This document shows, in pieces, positions 1-9,681 of a stretch of 64,000 nt of DNA (positions are counted from its first letter, which is position 1; every line of letters starts with the position of its first letter). The position numbers were made by a program, and so were the translations under genes. The DNA is from Myxococcales bacterium (GTDB taxonomy: Bacteria; Myxococcota_A; Polyangia; Polyangiales; Polyangiaceae): assembly GCA_016703425.1 (NCBI GenBank), contig JADJCA010000022.1, forward strand, positions 30,041-94,040, read 5' to 3'. Below the pieces are notes generated by a model. The model had not been told where the DNA came from. It searched no databases and saw only the letters and a list, made by a program, of their open reading frames with translations.

Positions 1-923
1 GCGCTCTGCCCCAAGGCGATGGGCTCGAGGGCCCCCGTGCCGTCGATCGCCGTGCGGTAGACGGCCTCGTCGTCGCTCGAGGCGATCCAAACAAATGACC
101 GCTCCGCGAAGACGCTCACGGCGCCGGGGACGGAGAGCAGGACCGTTGGTGCTCCGCCCGCGGCAGTCAGGCCCTTCAGGCGGTGGCGGCCCTGGGACGT
201 GGGCCCCTCCGCAAGGTGACCCGCTCCACGTAGCTGCGGGTCAGCACCACTGGTGCGGCGGTAGAGCGCCGTGGGCCCGGCAACGTCGGCGGAGGCGTTG
301 CGTAGAAGAGTTCAGCGCCCACGACGCCGACGGACGTGATGGGCGAGTCGTTTTGCGAATGCACGAGCGTTGCGGCGCCACCGGCGAGCGGCTGACGCCA
401 AATCTCGCCATTGGACGGCAGGTAAAGGCTCGTCGCGTCTGCGCTCACCTGTCCGAGCGCCCCGATATCGGAGACCTTCGTCAGACACCGCCATCGAGCG
501 GCTGCCGAAGAACTCGCCCTCCCTCGGCGATGTAGGCTCGGCGCCGATGACGGCGAAGCCCGCAACTCCGCTGCTCACGCGCCCCCCGACGGGCTTCGCG
601 AGGCATCGTCCGCCGACGCACGACTCGGTGCCCTGGCAGGCCGCGTCAGCGGTGCACGCGCTGCTGCTCCCGTCAGCGATGCCCGCGTCGCCCGTCACCT
701 GACCGAGCGCGTCGACAAGAGACGACGCGTCGCTCCCCGCGGTGCTTGCGTCTCCCGCGGTCGACGCCGAGGCGTCGCCGCTCCGACCGGGGTCACCCCC
801 GCTCAGTCCGTCGGTGGCCGTGAGAAACGCGCAGGCCCCGACCGAGACGACCGAGACGCCGCAGGCGAGCATCATCACGACCGCCTGGAAGACCCTCGCC
901 GCGCGCCTCATGGCCCCCGTCAT
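1..923 (-). pseudogene. Secreted lipoprotein-like repeat protein, frame-disrupted, runs off left edge
   Basis: The start is ATG at 923 (alternative ATG at 911), followed by a hydrophobic segment ending in a lipobox-like GACAF and then an Asp/Ala/Ser-rich linker and a short Cys cluster. The frame then shifts at about 485-500 into a second frame, and at about 208-215 returns to the first, which stays open to the window edge. The combined translation reads as propeller-type repeats (for example DEAVYRTAIDG and GEIWRQPLAGGA), typical of myxobacterial surface lipoproteins that display value-like blades. ATG 923 overlaps the TGA of the LamG gene upstream (ATGA), supporting an operon. The two compensating shifts suggest sequence errors rather than real decay. 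Function unknown. Confidence 0.55.
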
Positions 924-1824
924 TGATCTGGCCCGATGCCAGCGCCGATCTCGTAGTGAGCCTTGATTCGCGCCGCCGGTAGACATGGTCGTAGACCGCG
1001 ATTTCGTCGATCTCGGTTCGCGCGAAACCCGACGTCGCGTCACGAAGGCCAATGTAAAACGACCCAGCGATGCCCCCACCCAGGTTGCTGTCGGCATCGA
1101 CGCCGAGAAGCAGTCCGTTCTTGTACATCAGCAACTGCGCGCCAGTGAACACCGCGACGACGTGCTGAAAGCCTGTCACCGGCGTCGCAAAGACCAAATC
1201 CGTCGTGCGCGAAAGGGCGCCGGCGCGGCGCGCAAAGACCGCGTTGACCCCCGTGCCGGGCGTCGAGAGAAAGACGCTGAAGACGTCCGTCGGGGCGCCG
1301 CCGTCGGGCAGCGCGTCGCCCTTGCGAACCAAGTACCGCGGGTCGCCGACCAGGATGTCGTCGGGGATGCGAACCCGCTCGATCAAGGTCTCAGCCCCGT
1401 GAAGTTGAAGCGGGCCGAGGGCCGTTTTCTCAGGCACGGCCGTCGGTGTCCCCGCGTGGCGCCAGGGCCCGAACTGCGGCGTACCGATGAGCGTCGGCTG
1501 CAAACGGCCCGTCAGGTCGGTGACCGACGTCGCGCCGGGTGACTCTCCGAACGGAAGGTACAACGCCGGCTGATCGGAGAGCACGGCGGCCGCGTAGCGG
1601 CGTGGCGACGGCACCCGAACGTCCGGGATTGGCGCCGCATCCGGCGCGTCGTTCGGAGCTGCATCGGCGCGCGGCGCCTCGCCGTCGGCCCCCAGCGCGC
1701 TGCCGTCATCGAGCGAGCTGCCTGCGTCACGCAGCGGCGCCAGCCCCTCGTCGCCGCCGGCGAGCCCGCTCGCGTCGACCAGAACGAAGCGGCTGAGCCA
1801 CCAGGCGAACGCGCGCGTGAGCAC
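920..1824 (-). pseudogene. LamG/concanavalin-like secreted protein, 3' frameshift
   Basis: Downstream of an Ala/Asp-rich linker the product has a LamG-like jelly-roll: YLPFGESPGATSVTDLTG near the start, then paired strands with GFQHVVAVFTGAQLLMYKNG, and a C-terminal strand EIDEIAVYDHV. Such domains bind carbohydrate or act as surface adhesion modules. At about 980 the frame is lost. The neighbouring frame restores the expected ending (PAARIKAHYEIGAG) and stops at 920, where TGA overlaps the next gene's ATG. Read without correction the ORF would run on to 793 with meaningless basic sequence. The start is uncertain: GTG at 1824 is used, but no convincing signal peptide is seen and another lesion near 1800 is possible. 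Confidence 0.55.
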
Positions 1825-2512
1825 GCATCAGTGTGACAGGCGGTAGCACGGGCGTCAGGACCTGGGCGATCGCAAAGCCGCGCAAGTCGCGCCCGTCCAT
1901 CGTCGCGCAGTGCTCGGCGAAAAAGTGCCCCGTCAGCGTGCCGCCTTGAGGAAACGACATCGACGCCTCGATGGCAAAGGCGGAAGGGGCGCCCGCCGCG
2001 AGCTCGACGGCCACGACGCGGAACGACACGTCGGTCGCCTTCGCGAGCGGCGTCGCCGGGAGGAGCGTTCCCGCAAAATCGAAGAACGCGGCGCGGACGC
2101 CGTCCTTGCTGGCAAGCGTGGCGCCTTCTTTGGGCACGGGCAGATCTTCCACCACGAGCGTGCGATCGGGCGACGGAGACTTCGACGTCGGGCAAGCCGC
2201 GTCGCCGCCATCGTGCGCCTCGAGGTGGAGCAGCGGAGACGCGCCGTCGCGGCGCACGAACCCAAACTGCGCACGCGTCAGCGACTCGGATTTCCCACCG
2301 AACGAGACCGTGAGTGCGGTCGTTCGGCACGCGCCCTCGCAGGCGCCGCTGGCGTCGGTTGCACCGCTGACTGCCGCATCAGAGACCGAAGCCGACCCGC
2401 CATCGCTGAGCGTGCCCACGCCGACGCTGCCAGTGCCGGTGGGCTCCGACGACGAGCATCCCGCGAGAAGGCGGAGCAAGATCGTCGCGCAGAAGAGCAG
2501 CGAAAGCTTCAT
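1727..2512 (-). CDS. Putative lipoprotein of unknown function
   Basis: The ATG at 2512 opens a classic lipoprotein signal (MKLSLLFCATILLRLLAGC, lipobox LAGC at residues 16-19) followed by a Gly/Ser/Ala-rich linker. The mature part (about residues 60-230) is a single soluble domain without a family I recognise. Its end overlaps the LamG gene by about 100 bp with increasingly Arg-rich sequence. A TGA at 1828-1830 in the neighbouring frame may be the true end, so the last ~33 codons are doubtful. It is the first gene of a three-gene minus-strand group of secreted proteins. Confidence 0.65.
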   Translation of the reverse strand: MKLSLLFCATILLRLLAGCSSSEPTGTGSVGVGTLSDGGSASVSDAAVSGATDASGACEGACRTTALTVSFGGKSESLTRAQFGFVRRDGASPLLHLEAHDGGDAACPTSKSPSPDRTLVVEDLPVPKEGATLASKDGVRAAFFDFAGTLLPATPLAKATDVSFRVVAVELAAGAPSAFAIEASMSFPQGGTLTGHFFAEHCATMDGRDLRGFAIAQVLTPVLPPVTLMRAHARVRLVAQPLRSGRRERARRRRRGAGAAA

Positions 2513-2703
2513 GGGCGCTTGAGATAGCGGAAGCGTGGTCTCCCGCAAATGCCTCACCGGAGGCGCTTGCGCTTCGGGCTCTCGGAGGCGCGCGGGATCC
2601 AGCAAGAAAGTCCCGCTTTCCCCAGTCGACCGGCGCCCGTGTGGAACTTTTGCGGCAATCGCGTTGGCACGACGTTCGCTCGAGCGACGCGAGGAGAACG
2701 GTC

Positions 2704-3351
2704 ATGAAGAAAGCCCTTTGGTTCCTCGTAGCGGCGATGGCGACGGTGGCGTGTGGCAACACGGGCGAGAGCGACGAGCCGAGCACGGGAACGACGGAGG
2801 GCGCGATCGTTCAGCGATGCGGCCGTGGCGGGCGCGCGGTCGTTCGTGAGCCCTCGCTCTCGAGCCTTCTTGACGAGGTCGAGACGCTGAAGCTGGCGAC
2901 GGCGGCGCGCGATCCCGGGGCGCTGCCCACGGGGGCGCGAAACCAGAAGTACGTCTCGTCGCTCGAGCTTCACCAGGACGGCAAGTTCAAGGCGAAGCTC
3001 AACAACGGCACGCGGCTCAAGGGCACCTACCAAATCATGGCGCCTCGCTGCATGTCGAACTACGAAATCATCTCGCTCGATCCGGCGGGCGAAGAAGCCG
3101 AAGGCATCACGTTCAAGGTGTTCCGCGGCAAGGGCGCCGACTTCGAGCTGCCGACGCGCACCTACGGCTTCATCGGCGAGGGCTTCACGCCCTTCAACAT
3201 GAAGGTCGACGGCTGGGAAGAACCGGCGGCGGAAGAGCAGTCATGCAACTGCGACGACCTCCCCAGGCCGCGCTGCATGGGCGCTTACGTCTGCGAAGAC
3301 AACGCCTGCGTCTGGCGCTCCCCCGTAGGCGGCGCACGCTGCGGCGGATGA
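2704..3351 (+). CDS. Small secreted lipoprotein, Cys-rich C-terminus
   Basis: 215 residues. ATG 2704 is chosen because it begins a lipoprotein signal (MKKALWFLVAAMATVACGN, lipobox TVAC). The middle contains a beta-rich stretch with SSLELHQDGKFKAKLNNGT and LKGTYQIM, resembling a small calycin/lipocalin-like or 'META-type' strand pattern, but I cannot assign a family. The C-terminus has six closely spaced cysteines (CNCDDLPRPRC, then CEDNAC and a final C), likely disulfide-bonded outside the cytoplasm. It stands alone, convergent with the DsbA-like gene downstream. Confidence 0.75.
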   Translation: MKKALWFLVAAMATVACGNTGESDEPSTGTTEGAIVQRCGRGGRAVVREPSLSSLLDEVETLKLATAARDPGALPTGARNQKYVSSLELHQDGKFKAKLNNGTRLKGTYQIMAPRCMSNYEIISLDPAGEEAEGITFKVFRGKGADFELPTRTYGFIGEGFTPFNMKVDGWEEPAAEEQSCNCDDLPRPRCMGAYVCEDNACVWRSPVGGARCGG

Positions 3352-3385
3352 ACTCTGGCGCGACCGACCCGATCGCGGCCAGCTT

Positions 3386-4021
3386 TCAGCCTCCCGCGAG
3401 CGCTTGGTCCATGGCCTGACAGAGGATCTCCGGCGGCTGAGCGCCGGAGACGCCGAGTCGATCGTTGAACACGAAGAAGGGCACGCCGCGGATGCCGCGG
3501 GACGCTTGCTCGGCGGCGGCCACCTGAATCTTCGCGAGCTCGCCCTCGTCGGTGAGGAGCGCGCGCACGGTCGCGTCGTCTTGCCCGTGGTCCTTCGCGA
3601 GGCTCACCAAGACATCGACGTCGCTGATGTCTTTGCCTTCGAGAAAATAGGCAGCGAAGAGAGCCTTCGCGAGCTTCGCCCTTTTTGATGCATCTTGCAC
3701 ATGCTCGAGGAGCACGTGAGCGCGCCGCGTGTTGGGCGTGCGCCGCACCTTCTTGAAGTCGAGCTCGATGCCGGCCGCGCGCGCCACCGACTCGACGCGC
3801 GCGAACATGGCCTCCGGGTCGGCGCCGTACTTGGTACGCAAACGCTCCCTCAAGTCCGCGCCTTCCGGCGGCGTCGTGGGGTCGAGGAGAAACGGCTGGA
3901 ACACGACCTCCGCGGCGACGTCGGGACGTAGCGCGAGCGCCTTCTCGAGGTTCATCGTGCCGATGAAGCACCACGGGCAGATGACGTCGCTGACGACTTC
4001 GATGCGGAGCGCCTTGGCCAT
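3386..4021 (-). CDS. DsbA-family (FrnE-like) thiol oxidoreductase
   Basis: 211 residues, thioredoxin fold with helical insertion. The active-site motif CPWC is at residues 15-18 (VVSDVICPWCFIG), and the cis-Pro region GIRGVPFFVFNDRLGVSGAQ near residues 175-195 is typical of the FrnE / 2-hydroxychromene-2-carboxylate isomerase-like DsbA subgroup. No signal peptide is seen, so it probably acts in the cytoplasm as a disulfide oxidoreductase or isomerase. ATG 4021 is preferred over upstream codons because the family begins with the first beta strand immediately before the CPWC helix. Single-gene unit. Confidence 0.9.
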   Translation of the reverse strand: MAKALRIEVVSDVICPWCFIGTMNLEKALALRPDVAAEVVFQPFLLDPTTPPEGADLRERLRTKYGADPEAMFARVESVARAAGIELDFKKVRRTPNTRRAHVLLEHVQDASKRAKLAKALFAAYFLEGKDISDVDVLVSLAKDHGQDDATVRALLTDEGELAKIQVAAAEQASRGIRGVPFFVFNDRLGVSGAQPPEILCQAMDQALAGG

Positions 4022-4098
4022 AGAGAGGATGATGGGGTCAACGGGGGAGCAAGGAAAGGCTGACAAGGGCGCTGCGGCGGACAGCGTGAACCGACGCG

Positions 4099-5523
4099 TC
4101 AGCGAAACAGAGCCTTCTGGGTCGCGCGGGCCATCGCACCGAGGTCTTTGACCTTGCCGAGGCGCGTTCGACCGCCCAAGAGCTCACGCACGAGCGTCGC
4201 CGACGACACCACGAGCGACGAGGCGCTCGCCTGGGCCACATCGCACAGCGCAGCCGTGCGCGGATCCGACACGACGTAGCTGCGGAAGAGCGCGTAAATC
4301 AAGTCCGGCGGGAGCAGGCCTTGAGGGCGACCGAGGCGAGCGACGAGCGTCCCGTCGAGCGCCGCCGCCTCCTGCGTCTCGTATTGATCGACGATGAAAT
4401 CGAGCGGCTCACCGGCGAGCAGCTGCGTGAGCCAGGCCGAGCGGCGAAGACGCTTTTGAGCCTCCGTCTCTTTCGCGTCGAAGGGCGCCTCACGCCAGCG
4501 CACGTCGCCGAGCTGCGTGTGACGAAGGTGGCCGGCGAAGAGACGCGCGAGGTGTGCCCGTGCGCGGGATGACAACATGCCCTCCCCGTTGGCCTCCGCC
4601 GCGGCGCTCCACGCGAGAAAGAAGAAGGCGTTGTCGCTCTCGACGAGGAGGTCCCCCTCCTCGCGCCCCACGGAGTAGAGCGCGCACTCGTAGTCGTCGT
4701 GGACCGAGAGCGAAAAGACGTTGCCGCCGCCGTCGAGGGCGATGGGCACGAGGCCCGAGAAGAGCGCGCCCGCCGGCAGCGCCCCGACACTGCGCTGCGC
4801 TTGGAGCAAGAGGAGCTCCGCCGTGGCACCGGCGCCTTGGCCCGAGAGGGCGCTGACGGTGTCGACGTTGAAGTGGTCCAAGTACTTGGGGAGGCGGGCG
4901 CGCTCCAAGAGGGAGAGCGCCACCTTGAACGACCCCCGCGGCTTGACCCCCCAGAGGGCCGCGACCGACTTCGTGAGGCCCGCCTGCTTCGGCGCCTTGG
5001 CCCGCGCCGCCGCCGTGGGTGCGACCTTCAGGCGATGCTTGAGGTACGCGGGGAGCGTCTTCGTCGCGAACACTTCCGGCTCTTGCACCAAGAAGGGCGC
5101 GTCGCAGTGGAGCGCCGAGAGCGGCGTCCCCTGTTCGTTGCATTCGACAGCGCCCTTGAGGAAGAACTTCTTGGGCGCGCCCTTCGTCGCGTGATCGACC
5201 ACCATGCGGACGACGGGCTTTGCGGCGGGGAAGATCTCGTCGCTCTTCTTCAGGGGCGCGAACATCTCCTCTTCGCCTTCAGGCTCCCCGCCCGCGTAGG
5301 TCGCGCGGCGGAAGAGGCTGCCATCGGGGTGAAACTCCACGCACGGCCCCTGGGTCGCGTCGTCCTTCACCATCGCCACGTACGCGAGCGCGCCGTTCTT
5401 CTTCCACCCGCACCAGAGGCCCTGCGCTCCACCCTTCGCGTCGAGGGTCCCGTATTGCCAGAGGGGCGCGACCCAGCGCGCGCCTTCGGGGACATTGGCA
5501 GGGCGCTTCGGCGTCTTCTGCAT
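4099..5523 (-). CDS. Hypothetical protein with N-terminal MORN-like segment
   Basis: 474 residues from ATG 5523. The N-terminal ~70 residues show a MORN/toxin-immunity-like strand pattern (GLWCGWKKNGALAYV, then GPCVEFHPDGSLFRRATY). The centre contains VFSLSVHDDYECALYSVG and DNAFFFLAWSAAAEANGEG, reminiscent of SMI1/KNR4-type (SUKH) domains, but the match is weak. No signal peptide or membrane segment. Upstream ATG/GTG codons only add basic sequence opposite the divergent DUF362 gene. Function unknown. SUKH-like proteins are often immunity proteins, which remains only a possibility here. Confidence 0.8.
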   Translation of the reverse strand: MQKTPKRPANVPEGARWVAPLWQYGTLDAKGGAQGLWCGWKKNGALAYVAMVKDDATQGPCVEFHPDGSLFRRATYAGGEPEGEEEMFAPLKKSDEIFPAAKPVVRMVVDHATKGAPKKFFLKGAVECNEQGTPLSALHCDAPFLVQEPEVFATKTLPAYLKHRLKVAPTAAARAKAPKQAGLTKSVAALWGVKPRGSFKVALSLLERARLPKYLDHFNVDTVSALSGQGAGATAELLLLQAQRSVGALPAGALFSGLVPIALDGGGNVFSLSVHDDYECALYSVGREEGDLLVESDNAFFFLAWSAAAEANGEGMLSSRARAHLARLFAGHLRHTQLGDVRWREAPFDAKETEAQKRLRRSAWLTQLLAGEPLDFIVDQYETQEAAALDGTLVARLGRPQGLLPPDLIYALFRSYVVSDPRTAALCDVAQASASSLVVSSATLVRELLGGRTRLGKVKDLGAMARATQKALFR

Positions 5524-5679
5524 CGCGCCACGATAGAGCCCACGGTGGAGAGGGGGGCCGAATTTCGAAAGCGAGACGCGCCCTTTGCAGCGACTCGCCA
5601 CGAGGACCGAGCCGGTCTAAGATCAGCCCTTCTGCCGGGTTGGGCCCTTTTCGCCCGGCCGCCCTGGAGCACAAAAGCC

Positions 5680-6794
5680 ATGGCCCGAATCGTCGACGCC
5701 GGATCGGAAATCTTGAGCGCGGTGCGAGAAGCCCACAGCCTAAGCCGCAGGGATCTCTTGCAGGCCGTGCCGGCCGTCGCCACCTTCGGCGCGACGCTCC
5801 TCGGCGCCGGCGCCGCCGCTGCGGCTCCCGCGAAGGACGAGAAGCAACTGAACCTCGCCGCGTCGCCGCCCGCGGGCTTCGTGCCCTTCGCGGCGCCGGG
5901 CCGGGTGGTCAAGGTCGAGAAGCCCGGCTCGCTGCAGGCGAACCAGCTCTACCCCAAGCCAGAAGACGCGAAGGCGATGCTCACGAAGGCGCTGATGGAG
6001 TTCACCGGGGAGCCGGATCTCGTCAAGGCCGTGGGCCGCTTCGTGCACAAAGACGACAAGGTCTGCGTCAAGCTCAACGGCATCGCCAAAGAGAACATGG
6101 GCACCAACAAGGAGCTCGTGATTCCCTTTTTGGAGGCGCTCATCGCCGCTGGCGTGCCGGCGCAGAACATCACCGTCTTGGAGCAATACCGAAACTTCCT
6201 CCAGGGCACGCGCGTCAGCGATCGCAACGTCCCCGCCGGCGTGAAGACAGCGGTGCACCTCAACGAAGACGCCACCATGCCGGAGCGCATGATCCAAGGC
6301 ACCGGCGTCCGCACGAGTTCGTTCGCGTCCTCACCGAAGCGACAGCCGTCATCAACTTCTCGCTGGTCAAGGATCACTCGATCTGCGGCTACACCGGCGC
6401 CATGAAGAACATGACGCACGGCTGCACCGTGAACCCGCACGACTTCCACGTGCACCACGCGAGCCCGCAGATCGCGCTCCTCTACGCGCAGGACGTCATC
6501 AAGAGCCGCGTCCGCCTGCACATCACCGACGCCTTCAAGGTCATGGCGCACGGCGGCCCCTTGTGGAAGCAGCCGCAATACGTGTCGAGCTACGAGTCGA
6601 TCTTCGTGGCCACCGATCCGGTGGCGATGGACACGCTCGGCTGGGAGATCGTCGAAGCGCGGCGCGCCGAGAAGAAGCTCCGCTCGCTCACGAAGGAAGG
6701 CCGCGAGCCCGCCTACCTGAAGGCGGCGGCGGATCTGGGCCTCGGCGTCTACGAGCGGGCGCAGATCAAGCTCCAAGAGTTCAAGCTCAGCTAG
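5680..6794 (+). pseudogene. Tat-exported DUF362 protein, single frameshift
   Basis: The start ATG 5680 leads a twin-arginine signal (SRRDLLQAVPAVATFGATLL). The mature domain is DUF362-like: VGRFVHKDDKVCVKLNGIAKENMGT at the front, then after the lesion INFSLVKDHSICGYTGAMKN and MAMDTLG-type motifs (ATDPVAMDTLGWEIVE). DUF362 proteins are usually iron-sulfur-associated and often follow a twin-arginine leader. The frame breaks at about 6314: the first frame degenerates and the next one continues without loss of sequence to the stop at 6794, as expected for one missing base. If the lesion is a sequencing error the protein is 371 residues and complete. Confidence 0.75.
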
Positions 6795-6814
6795 ACCCCC
6801 TAGTAGAGCCCCGA

Positions 6815-7738
6815 GTGCGCCCCGTGACCGAGGACGAAGAGACCCCGACGATCACGCCGATCGCGGCGCACGAGCCTCGGCCCATCCGCAAGGGCGACGC
6901 GTGCCTCGTCGTGATCTACGGCACCGATCTGGGGCGCCGCGTGCCGCTCGCGCAGTCATCGTTTGAGATCGGTCGGGCGTCGCGCTCCGATCTTCCCATC
7001 GATCAAGAGAGCGTGAGCCGGCATCACGCGCGCATCACCAAGTCCGCGGAGGGGACGTTCCGCATCCTCGATTTGGGGTCGACCAACGGCACGTACGTGA
7101 ACGACGTGGCCGTCTCGGAGGCAAAGCTCAAAGACGCCGATCAGATCAAGATCGGCCGCTCGATCCTGAAGTTCATGACCGGCGACAACGTCGAGACCGC
7201 ATACCACGAAGAGATCTACCGGCTCATGACCGTCGACGGTCTGACGCAGCTCTTCAACAAGCGCTTCTTTAACGAGGCCCTCGAGCGGGAGTTCAACCGG
7301 GCGCGCCGTTACGAGCGGCCGCTGTCGCTCGTGGTCTTCGACATCGACCACTTCAAGCTCAAAAACGACCAGTTCGGTCACGTCGCCGGCGACGCGGTGC
7401 TCCGGCAGTTGGCGATGCTGATTCAGCCGAAGCTGCGGCGCGACGACATCTTCGCGCGCATCGGCGGCGAGGAGTTCGCGGTGCTCCTCCCCGAGCTCCC
7501 GCTCGATGCGGCCTACGCCACCGGCGTTCGGCTCAAGGTCCTCGTGGAGACGGGCCGCTTCTCCTTCGACGAGGTCGACATCGGCTGCACGATCAGCGTG
7601 GGCGTGGCCTGCTTGGACGACAAGACCGAGTCACCGACGGATCTCTTCCGCGCCGCCGACTCGGCGCTCTATCGCGCCAAAGAAGAGGGGCGCAACGCCG
7701 TCCGCGCCTACGGCGCCGTCTCACCTCCGACGACTTGA
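6815..7738 (+). CDS. FHA-domain diguanylate cyclase (GGDEF)
   Basis: 307 residues. An N-terminal FHA domain (residues about 30-122, with SRHH 68-71 and STNGTYVN 89-96) recognises phosphothreonine. It is followed by a GGDEF domain with GGEEF at 217-221, metal-binding FDIDHF at 175-180, and an intact inhibitory I-site RRDD at 208-211, five residues before GGEEF. It should make cyclic-di-GMP in response to a Thr-phosphorylated partner. The Ser/Thr kinase gene lies convergently next door (7751-8905), a plausible but unproven input. Two in-frame GTG starts exist (6815, 6824); the first has a weak GTAGAG upstream. Confidence 0.93.
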   Translation: MRPVTEDEETPTITPIAAHEPRPIRKGDACLVVIYGTDLGRRVPLAQSSFEIGRASRSDLPIDQESVSRHHARITKSAEGTFRILDLGSTNGTYVNDVAVSEAKLKDADQIKIGRSILKFMTGDNVETAYHEEIYRLMTVDGLTQLFNKRFFNEALEREFNRARRYERPLSLVVFDIDHFKLKNDQFGHVAGDAVLRQLAMLIQPKLRRDDIFARIGGEEFAVLLPELPLDAAYATGVRLKVLVETGRFSFDEVDIGCTISVGVACLDDKTESPTDLFRAADSALYRAKEEGRNAVRAYGAVSPPTT

Positions 7739-7750
7739 ATCGCGACCTGG

Positions 7751-8905
7751 CTAGCGGTTCGCCAAGAGCGCGTACAGGCGCTCGATGACGACGCCGACGA
7801 GCACGCTGATGAGGATCACCCAGTGGAGCGCCAAACGCCTGGCCGCAGGCACGGCGGCCCCGGCGGCGGCGACCGCGGCTGGCTTTGGGACGAGGACCTC
7901 GGCCGGTGAGCCGTCCGCACCGGCGCGCGTCGACACGGGAGCGACGAGGGTCAACGAAGTGATGGAGACCGGCGTGACGGGCGTGACAGGCGCCAGGCTC
8001 GGACTGCGCATGGCCCCCGGCGGCGGCAGCGACGACTGCGCCCCGTGGACTTTCTGCCAAGAGACGAGCTCTTTGACCATGTCTTCGGCCGTGTCGAAGC
8101 GATCCGCCGCCTTCTTCTGCAGGGCGCGCTCGACGATGGCGGCGAGGCCCGCGTCGATCTCGGGCCTAATTTCGCGGAGCGGCACCGGCGCCTCGAGCAG
8201 CACGGAGCCGTAGAGCTCGGCGCGAGACTTCTTGTCGAAGGGCTTCCGCCCCGTGAGCGCGTGGTACATGCACGCGCCAACCGAATACACGTCGGCGCGG
8301 CCGTCGACCTTGTCGCCGCGAGCTTGTTCGGGCGCCATGTACGAGAGGGTGCCGAGGATCGCTCCCGCCATCGTGAGGCCCTCGACGTTCTCACGCGTGA
8401 GCTTCGCGACGCCGAAATCGAGCACCTTCACGAAGTCGCGCATGGCCGTCGTGTCGATGAGGATGATGTTGTCGGGCTTCACGTCGCGATGAATGATTCG
8501 CTCGGCGTGGGCGGCGCCAAGCGCCGAGAGCACCTGCGCGCCCACGAAGGCGACGCGAGGCAGTTCCATCACGCCCGCCGCCTGGATGGCTTGCCGGAGC
8601 GAGACGCCCGTGAGCAGCTCCATCACGAGAAACGGCGGGCCATCGTCGACACTCTGCAAGTCGCTGACGCTGACGATGTTGGGGTGCCCTAGGGCGGCGG
8701 CGGCGAGGGCTTCGCGCCGAAAGCGCTCGAGCAGCGTCGGCTCGAGCGACAGGTGCGAATGCAGGACCTTGAGGGCGACGCGGCGTCCGAGGTCCGACTG
8801 GATCGCCTCGTAGACGGCGCCCATGCCGCCGGTGCCGATGCGGCGCACGAGCTGATAGCGATTTCCGAGGACTTCGCCGCTTCGATCCGCGCCACCGCCT
8901 GACAT
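7751..8905 (-). CDS. Membrane-anchored Hanks-type Ser/Thr protein kinase
   Basis: 384 residues from ATG 8905. The kinase domain spans about residues 15-280: glycine loop GTGGMGAV at 24-31, catalytic Lys 46, HRDVKPDN at 139-146, DFG at 163-165, and MAPEQ. A Pro/Ser/Thr-rich linker follows, then one C-terminal membrane helix (about 361-380) that ends the protein with only a few residues outside. All catalytic residues are present, so it should be active. Kinase domains of this PknB-like type are abundant in myxobacteria. Substrate unknown; the adjacent FHA-GGDEF protein is a candidate partner. Confidence 0.93.
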   Translation of the reverse strand: MSGGGADRSGEVLGNRYQLVRRIGTGGMGAVYEAIQSDLGRRVALKVLHSHLSLEPTLLERFRREALAAAALGHPNIVSVSDLQSVDDGPPFLVMELLTGVSLRQAIQAAGVMELPRVAFVGAQVLSALGAAHAERIIHRDVKPDNIILIDTTAMRDFVKVLDFGVAKLTRENVEGLTMAGAILGTLSYMAPEQARGDKVDGRADVYSVGACMYHALTGRKPFDKKSRAELYGSVLLEAPVPLREIRPEIDAGLAAIVERALQKKAADRFDTAEDMVKELVSWQKVHGAQSSLPPPGAMRSPSLAPVTPVTPVSITSLTLVAPVSTRAGADGSPAEVLVPKPAAVAAAGAAVPAARRLALHWVILISVLVGVVIERLYALLANR

Positions 8906-9001
8906 GACTGGATCGCAGCATACTCGCGTCCGAGCCCGAGTTGGCGTCTCGTTCGAGGGGCCGTCTCTTGCCGCCGGCGCCAGGATTTCGTACGGCACCG
9001 C

Positions 9002-9637
9002 ATGCCCAGGACGAAGACCGATGCGGCGCTCGAGGCCGCGGAGCTTGAGTACCAAGACGATCCGGAGCGCGCGGAGCTGGTGCGACGCACGCGGCGCTTC
9101 AAGTCGAGCTGGATCGAGCTCGCGGAGGCGCTGATGCAGGCCCAACGAGACCATTCGTGGAAGCGTTGGGGCTACGACTCCTTCGACGACTACACCAAGG
9201 GCGAGCTGCACCTTCGGCCCGAGACGGTCCAGAAGCTCGTCGGCTCGTTCGTGTTCCTGAAGAAGCGGGCGCCCGAGGTCCTCTCGCGCGACGGGCTCCA
9301 AGCCCACATCCCGAGCTACCAGGCCGTGGACTTCTTGCGGCGCGCCGAGTCGGAGGACCGCGCGCCCGCCGAGGCCATGGGCGAGCTTCGGAAGAAGGTG
9401 CTCGAAGACGGCGCCACGCTGCCGACGGTCACGAAGAAGTTCGGAGATGTGGTCTTCCCCATCGACGCGACGGAGCGCAAATCACGCGACGCGGCGGGCC
9501 TAAGAAACGTGGCCACCCGCCTCCGCGAGCTCTTGGCCGACACGCGCGCCGTGCCCCGCCGCCTCGCCGACGAGGTGACCGAATCGCTCTCTCGCCTGCT
9601 CGAGGAGCTCGGGGCCGAAGAAGAGCGCGCCGCATGA
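9002..9637 (+). CDS. Conserved hypothetical helical protein
   Basis: 211 residues, no signal or membrane segment. The sequence is charged and helical (RRTRRFKSSWIELAEALMQAQ, later YDSFDDYTKGELHL and RLRELLADTRAVPRRLADEV). The arrangement of a short helical N-terminal region followed by a W-Y-x-SF-DY segment resembles small DNA-associated or ParB-like accessory proteins seen in myxobacteria, but I do not recognise a named family. It lies 95 bp from the divergent kinase start and 44 bp before the ABC exporter operon, which has its own GTG start. Confidence 0.7.
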   Translation: MPRTKTDAALEAAELEYQDDPERAELVRRTRRFKSSWIELAEALMQAQRDHSWKRWGYDSFDDYTKGELHLRPETVQKLVGSFVFLKKRAPEVLSRDGLQAHIPSYQAVDFLRRAESEDRAPAEAMGELRKKVLEDGATLPTVTKKFGDVVFPIDATERKSRDAAGLRNVATRLRELLADTRAVPRRLADEVTESLSRLLEELGAEEERAA

Positions 9638-9681
9638 GCGGAGCCGGGCCCGGCGCTCGGCATCCGTGGTAGACGCTTCTG

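Noticed and set aside
4699..5679. Upstream extension of the DUF362 frame
   Set aside because: Antisense to the MORN-like gene with Arg-rich meaningless sequence; the Tat signal at 5680 marks the start.
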